From Loxodes magnus (Eukaryota; Ciliophora; Karyorelictea; Loxodida; Loxodidae), in the NCBI GenBank assembly GCA_946699065.1, contig CAMPDV010001185.1:1-64000 (forward strand): 64,000 bases of DNA, read 5' to 3'. Of the stretch, positions 59,953-64,000 are shown piece after piece. The translations under genes were made by a program, and so were the position numbers. The notes under the pieces were generated by a model. It did not search any database and was not told the origin of the DNA. It saw nothing but the letters and a program-made list of their open reading frames with translations. Positions within the stretch are counted from its first letter, which is position 1. Each line of letters starts with the position of its first letter.

Positions 59953-62900
59953 ATGAGTTATAAAGAGTAGTAAGTTTTAATAGTGAAGAAGAAAAGTAAG
60001 GTAGAAGAGTAATTATTTTGTTTTTAAGTTTGTCTTGAGCTTAGATATGAGTTATAAAGAGTATTTAGTTCTAAAAGTGAAGAAGAAAAGTAAAAAAGAA
60101 GGAGTAATTTTTGTTTTTTAAGTTTGTCTTGAGCTTAGATATGAGTTATAAAGAGTAGTAAGTTTTAATAGTGAAGAAGAAAAGTAAAGAAGAAGAGTAA
60201 TTATTGTTTTTAAGTTTGTCTTGAGCTTAGATATGAGTTATAAAGAGTATTTAGTTTTAAAAGTGAAGAAGAAAAGTAAAGAAGAAGAGTTATTATTTTT
60301 TTAAGTTTGTCTTAAGCTTAGATATGAGTTATAAAGAGTAGTAAGTTTTAATAGTGAAGAAGAAAAGTAAGGTAGAAGAGTAATTATTTTGTTTTTAAGT
60401 TTGTCTTGAGCTTAGATATGAGTTATAAAGAGTAGTAAGTTTTAATAGTGAAGAAGAAAAGTAAGGTAGAAGAGTAATTATTTTGTTTTTAAGTTTGTCT
60501 TGAGCTTAGATATGAGTTATAAAGAGTAGTAAGTTTTAATAGTGAAGAAGAAAAGTAAAGAAGAAGAGTAATTATTGTTTTTAAGTTTGTCTTGAGCTTA
60601 GATATGAGTTAAAAAGAGTAGTAAGTTTTAAAAGTGAAGAAGAAAAGTAAAGAAGAAGAGTTATTATTTTTTTTAAGTTTGTCTTAAGCTTAGCTATGAG
60701 TTATAAAGAGTAGTAAGTTTTAAAAGTGAAGAAGAAAAGTAAGGTTAGAAGAGTAATTATTTTGTTTTTAAGTTTGTCTTGAGCTTAGATATGAGTTATA
60801 AAGAGTATTTAGTTTTAAAAGTGAAGAAGAAAAGTAAAAAAGAAGAGTAATTTTTGTTTTTAAGTTTGTCTTGAGCTTAGATATGAGTTATAAAGAGTAT
60901 TTAGTTTTAATAGTGAAGAAGAAAAGTAAGGTAGAAGAGTAATTATTTTGTTTTTAAGTTTGTCTTGAGCTTAGATATGAGTTATAAAGAGTAGTAAGTT
61001 TTAAAAGTGAAGAAGAAAAGTAAGGTAGAAGAGTAATTATTTTGTTTTTAAGTTTGTCTTGAGCTTAGATATGAGTTTATAAAGAGTAGTAAGTTTTAAA
61101 AGTGAAGAAGAAAAGTAAGGTAGAAGAGTAATTATTTTGTTTTTAAGTTTGTCTTGAGCTTAGATATGAGTTATAAAGAGTATTTAGTTCTAAAAGTGAA
61201 GAAGAAAAGTAAAAAAGAAGAGTAATTTTTGTTTTTAAGTTTGTCTTGAGCTTAGATATGAGTTATAAAGAGTAGTAAGTTTTAATAGTGAAGAAGAAAA
61301 GTAAAGAAGAAAGAGTAATTATTGTTTTTAAGTTTGTCTTGAGCTTAGATATGAGTTAAAAAGAGTAGTAAGTTTTTAAAAGTGAAGAAGAAAAGTAAAG
61401 AAGAAGAGTTATTATTTTTTTTAAGTTTGTCTTAAGCTTAGATATGAGTTATAAAGAGTAGTAAGTTTTAATAGTGAAGAAGAAAAGTAAGGTAGAAGAG
61501 TAATTATTTTGTTTTTAAGTTTGTCTTGAGCTTAGATATGAGTTATAAAGAGTATTTAGTTTTAAAAGTGAAGAAGAAAAGTAAAGAAGAAGAGTAATTT
61601 TTGTTTTTAAGTTTGTCTTGAGCTTAGATATGAGTTATAAAGAGTAGTAAGTTTTAATAGTGAAGAAGAAAAGTAAAGAAGAAGAGTAATTATGTTTTTA
61701 AGTTTGTCTTGAGCTTAGATATGAGTTAAAAAAGAGTAGTAAGTTTTAAAAGTGAAGAAGAAAAGTAAAGAAGAAGAGTTATTATTTTTTTAAGTTTGTC
61801 TTAAGCTTAGATATGAGTTATAAAGAGTAGTAAGTTTTAAAAGTGAAGAAGAAAAGTAAGGTAGAAGAGTAATTATTTTGTGTTTTAAGTTTGTCTTGAG
61901 CTTAGATATGAGTTATAAAGAGTATTTAGTTTTAAAAGTGAAGAAGAAAAGTAAAAAAGAAGAGTAATTTTTGTTTTTAAGTTTGTCTTGAGCTTAGATA
62001 TGAGTTATAAAGAGTATTTAGTTATAATAGTGAAGAAGAAAAGTAAGGTAGAAGAGTAATTATTTTGTTTTTAAGTTTGTCTTGAGCTTAGATATGAGTT
62101 ATAAAGAGTAGTAAGTTTTAAAAGTGAAGAAGAAAAGTAAGGTAGAAGAGTAATTATTTTGTTTTTAAGTTTGTCTTGAGCTTAGATATGAGTTATAAAG
62201 AGTAGTAAGTTTTAAAAGTGAAGAAGAAAAAGTAAGGTAGAAGAGTAATTATTTTGTTTTTAAGTTTGTCTTGAGCTTAGATATGAGTTATAAAGAGTAT
62301 TTAGTTCTAAAAGTGAAGAAGAAAAGTAAAAAAGAAGAGTAATTTTTGTTTTTAAGTTTGTCTTGAGCTTAGATATGAGTTATAAAGAGTAGTAAGTTTT
62401 AATAGTGAAGAAGAAAAGTAAAGAAGAAGAGTAATTATTGTTTTTAAGTTTGTCTTGAGCTTAGATATGAGTTAAAAAGAGTAGTAAGTTTTAAAAGTGA
62501 AGAAGAAAAGTAAAGAAGAAGAGTTATTATTTTTTTAAGTTTGTCTTAAGCTTAGATATGAGTTATAAAGAGTAGTAAGTTTTAATAGTGAAGAAGAAAA
62601 GTAAGGTAGAAGAGTAATTATTTTGTTTTTAAGTTTGTCTTGAGCTTAGATATGAGTTATAAAGAGTATTTAGTTTTAAAAGTGAAGAAGAAAAGTAAAG
62701 AAGAAGAGTAATTTTTGTTTTTAAGTTTGTCTTGAGCTTAGATATGAGTTATAAAGAGTAGTAAGTTTTAATAGTGAAGAAGAAAAGTAAAGAAGAAGAG
62801 TAATTATTGTTTTTAAGTTTGTCTTGAGCTTAGATATGAGTTATAAAGAGTATTTAGTTTTAATAGTGAAGAAGAAAAGTAAGGTAGAAGAGTAATTATA

Positions 62901-64000
62901 TTTTGTTTTTAAGTTTGTCTTGAGCTTAGATATGAGTTATAAAGAGTAGTAAGTTTTAAAAGTGAAGAAGAAAAGTAAGGTAGAAGAGTAATTATTTTGT
63001 TTTTAAGTTTGTCTTGAGCTTAGATATGAGTTATAAAGAGTATTTAGTTTTAAAAGTGAAGAAGAAAAGTAAAGAAGAAGAGTAATTATTTTGTTTTTAA
63101 GTTTGTCTTAAGCTTAGATATGAGTTATAAAGAGTAGTAAGTTTTAATAGTGAAGAAGAAAAGTAAGGTAGAAGAGTAATTATTTTGTTTTTAAGTTTGT
63201 CTTGAGCTTAGATATGAGTTATAAAGAGTATTTAGTTCTAAAAGTGAAGAAGAAAAGTAAAAAAGAAGAGTAATTTTTGTTTTTAAGTTTGTCTTGAGCT
63301 TAGATATGAGTTATAAAGAGTAGTAAGTTTTAATAGTGAAGAAGAAAAGTAAAGAAGAAAAGTAAAAAAGAAGAGTAATTTTTTGTTTTTAAGTTTGTCT
63401 TGAGCTTAGATATGAGTTATAAAGAGTAGTAAGTTTTAATAGTGAAGAAGAAAAGTAAAGAAGAAGAGTAATTATTGTTTTTAAGTTTGTCTTGAGCTTA
63501 GATATGAGTTAAAAAGAGTAGTAAGTTTTAAAAGTGAAGAAGAAAAGTAAAGAAGAAGAGTTATTATTTTTTTAAGTTTGTCTTAAGCTTAGATATGAGT
63601 TATAAGAGTAGTAAGTTTTAAAAGTGAAGAAGAAAAGTAAGGTAGAAGAGTAATTATTTTGTTTTTAAGTTTGTCTTGAGCTTAGATATGAGTTATAAAG
63701 AGTATTTAGTTTTAAAAGTGAAGAAGAAAAGTAAAAAAGAAGAGTAATTTTTGTTTTTAAGTTTGTCTTGAGCTTAGATATGAGTTATAAAGAGTATTTA
63801 GTTTTAAAAGTGAAGAAGAAAAGTAAGGTAGAAGAGTAATTATTTTGTTTTTAAGTTTGTCTTGAGCTTAGATATGAGTTATAAAGAGTAGTAAGTTTTA
63901 AAAGTGAAGAAGAAAAGTAAGGTAGAAGAGTAATTATTTTGTTTTTAAGTTTGTCTTGAGCTTAGATATGAGTTATAAAGAGTATTTAGTTCTAAAAGTG
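59953..64000 (+). repeat. Array zone 6: expanded higher-order repeat of about 1.12 kb with nested tetramers
   Basis: The TTCTAAAAG marker continues at 60068, 61187, 62304, 63234 and 63989, with spacings of 1,119, 1,117, 930 and 755 bp (about 12, 12, 10 and 8 units). The B, C, D and A unit types of the tetramer are still recognisable, for example 61187 to about 61550. They are followed by a second tetramer-like set and a shared tail of GTATTTAG, GTAGTAAG, GTAGTAAG units before the next marker. The array runs past the right edge of the window. Confidence 0.82.
63345..63376 (+). repeat. Small duplication of the purine core in one unit
   Basis: GAAGAAAAGTAAA is followed at once by GAAGAAAAGTAAAAAAGAAG, so the purine core and the following variable site appear twice in one unit. 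The neighbouring HOR copies at 61.2 and 62.3 kb have a single copy. The two joined halves look like a C-type (GTAAAGAAG) and a B-type (GTAAAAAAG) unit, so this may be an out-of-register exchange between unit types. Confidence 0.82.

Larger units (their letters stand above)
5343..64000 (+). repeat. Satellite array, about 94 bp units, G-rich strand on plus (main block)
   Basis: About 630 head-to-tail units (estimated from length) run without interruption to the window edge. Each unit starts ATGAGTTATAAAGAG, continues through TTTTAAAAGTGAAGAAG and GTAAGGTAGAAGAG, then a T-rich stretch around TTATTTTGTTTTT, and ends GTCTTGAGCTTAGAT. Seven variable sites recur in different combinations. They are GAGTTATAAAG/GAGTTAAAAAG; GTAGTAAG/GTAGTTAG/GTATTTAG/GTATTAAG; TTTTAAAAG/TTTTAATAG/TTCTAAAAG; GTAAGGTAG/GTAAAAAAG/GTAAAGAAG/GTAAGCTAG; several T-tract lengths; CTTGAGC/CTTAAGC/CTTGAAC; and GATATGAG/GATGAGAG. 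No transposon, gene or unique DNA interrupts it over 58 kb, which suggests continuing homogenisation. I infer a heterochromatic nuclear location; the sequence itself shows only the array. Confidence 0.98.

Noticed and set aside
1..64000. CRISPR array (regular direct repeats over long distance)
   Set aside because: There are no unique spacers between short repeats; the whole 94 bp unit repeats, and no cas-like gene is present.
1..64000. Protein-coding genes or repeat-protein ORF
   Set aside because: The 94 bp unit is not a multiple of three, and stop codons (TAA/TAG/TGA) close all three frames on both strands within the consensus unit. Any short ORF is a by-product of a variant unit.
5343..64000. 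TTATAAAG as a TATA-box promoter once per unit
   Set aside because: It is part of the repeat consensus in AT-rich DNA, is often mutated to TTAAAAAG, and no transcription unit follows it.
1..64000. CENP-B box or telomere-type repeat inside the unit
   Set aside because: The consensus has no CpG, which the CENP-B box requires, and no TTAGGG-like or TTTAGGG-like tandem motif is present.
1..64000. Purine tracts (GAAGAAGAAAAG) as triplex-forming H-DNA
   Set aside because: The pure purine runs are only about 12 bases and are broken by T residues, and mirror symmetry is poor.
1..64000. tRNA, rRNA or other structured RNA genes
   Set aside because: The composition (about 25% GC, almost no C on one strand) and the short period leave no cloverleaf or conserved rRNA motif.

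Overview
The whole 64 kb is one uninterrupted, AT-rich tandem satellite array. I find no protein-coding gene, RNA gene, transposon or unique-sequence island in it. The repeat unit is about 94 bp; the unit at 5343-5436 serves as the reference. Read on its G-rich strand, that unit has 36 A, 34 T, 22 G and only 2 C (about 25.5% GC) and contains no CpG. Most length variation comes from one T-rich site near unit position 60-75, which gives 94, 92 and 91 bp classes. The window holds roughly 57 units in one orientation and roughly 630 in the other (my estimate from length). An array of this size and homogeneity indicates a eukaryotic nuclear chromosome, probably constitutive heterochromatin such as a centromeric, pericentromeric or subtelomeric block. 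I do not recognise the satellite family, so I cannot name the species or even the kingdom.

Layout: 1-5342 is the array with its G-rich strand on the minus strand. At 5342/5343 the orientation flips once, at a spacer-free palindrome of 312 bp (5187-5498). From 5343 to 64000 all units have the G-rich strand on plus. Within each orientation the units are not randomly mixed. They form higher-order repeats (HORs) of several kinds: an approximately 8-9 unit block present three times in 1-3476; a 6-unit (560 bp) period at 3.8-4.9 kb and again at 23.8-24.9 kb; a 1,431 bp segment repeated 2,611 bp downstream (36.1 and 38.7 kb); a 4-unit 376 bp period at 38 kb; an approximately 1.5 kb (16-unit) period at 50-54 kb shrinking to about 0.93 kb at 54-55 kb; and a regular 369 bp tetramer (94+92+92+91) at 58.4-60 kb, leading into an approximately 1.12 kb super-repeat to the end of the window.

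Regional marker variants divide the plus-oriented part into six zones, as expected from local amplification by unequal exchange or replication slippage. A few broken units (52, 136, 147 and 156 bp composites and one scrambled unit at 44.2 kb) mark individual rearrangements, two of which use the same GAGTA microhomology in complementary ways. Single-base insertions become frequent after about 41 kb and may be either real drift or residual long-read error.

Nothing here acts as a gene set. All six reading frames are closed by stop codons within the consensus unit. Any function is structural: chromatin, centromere or heterochromatin.
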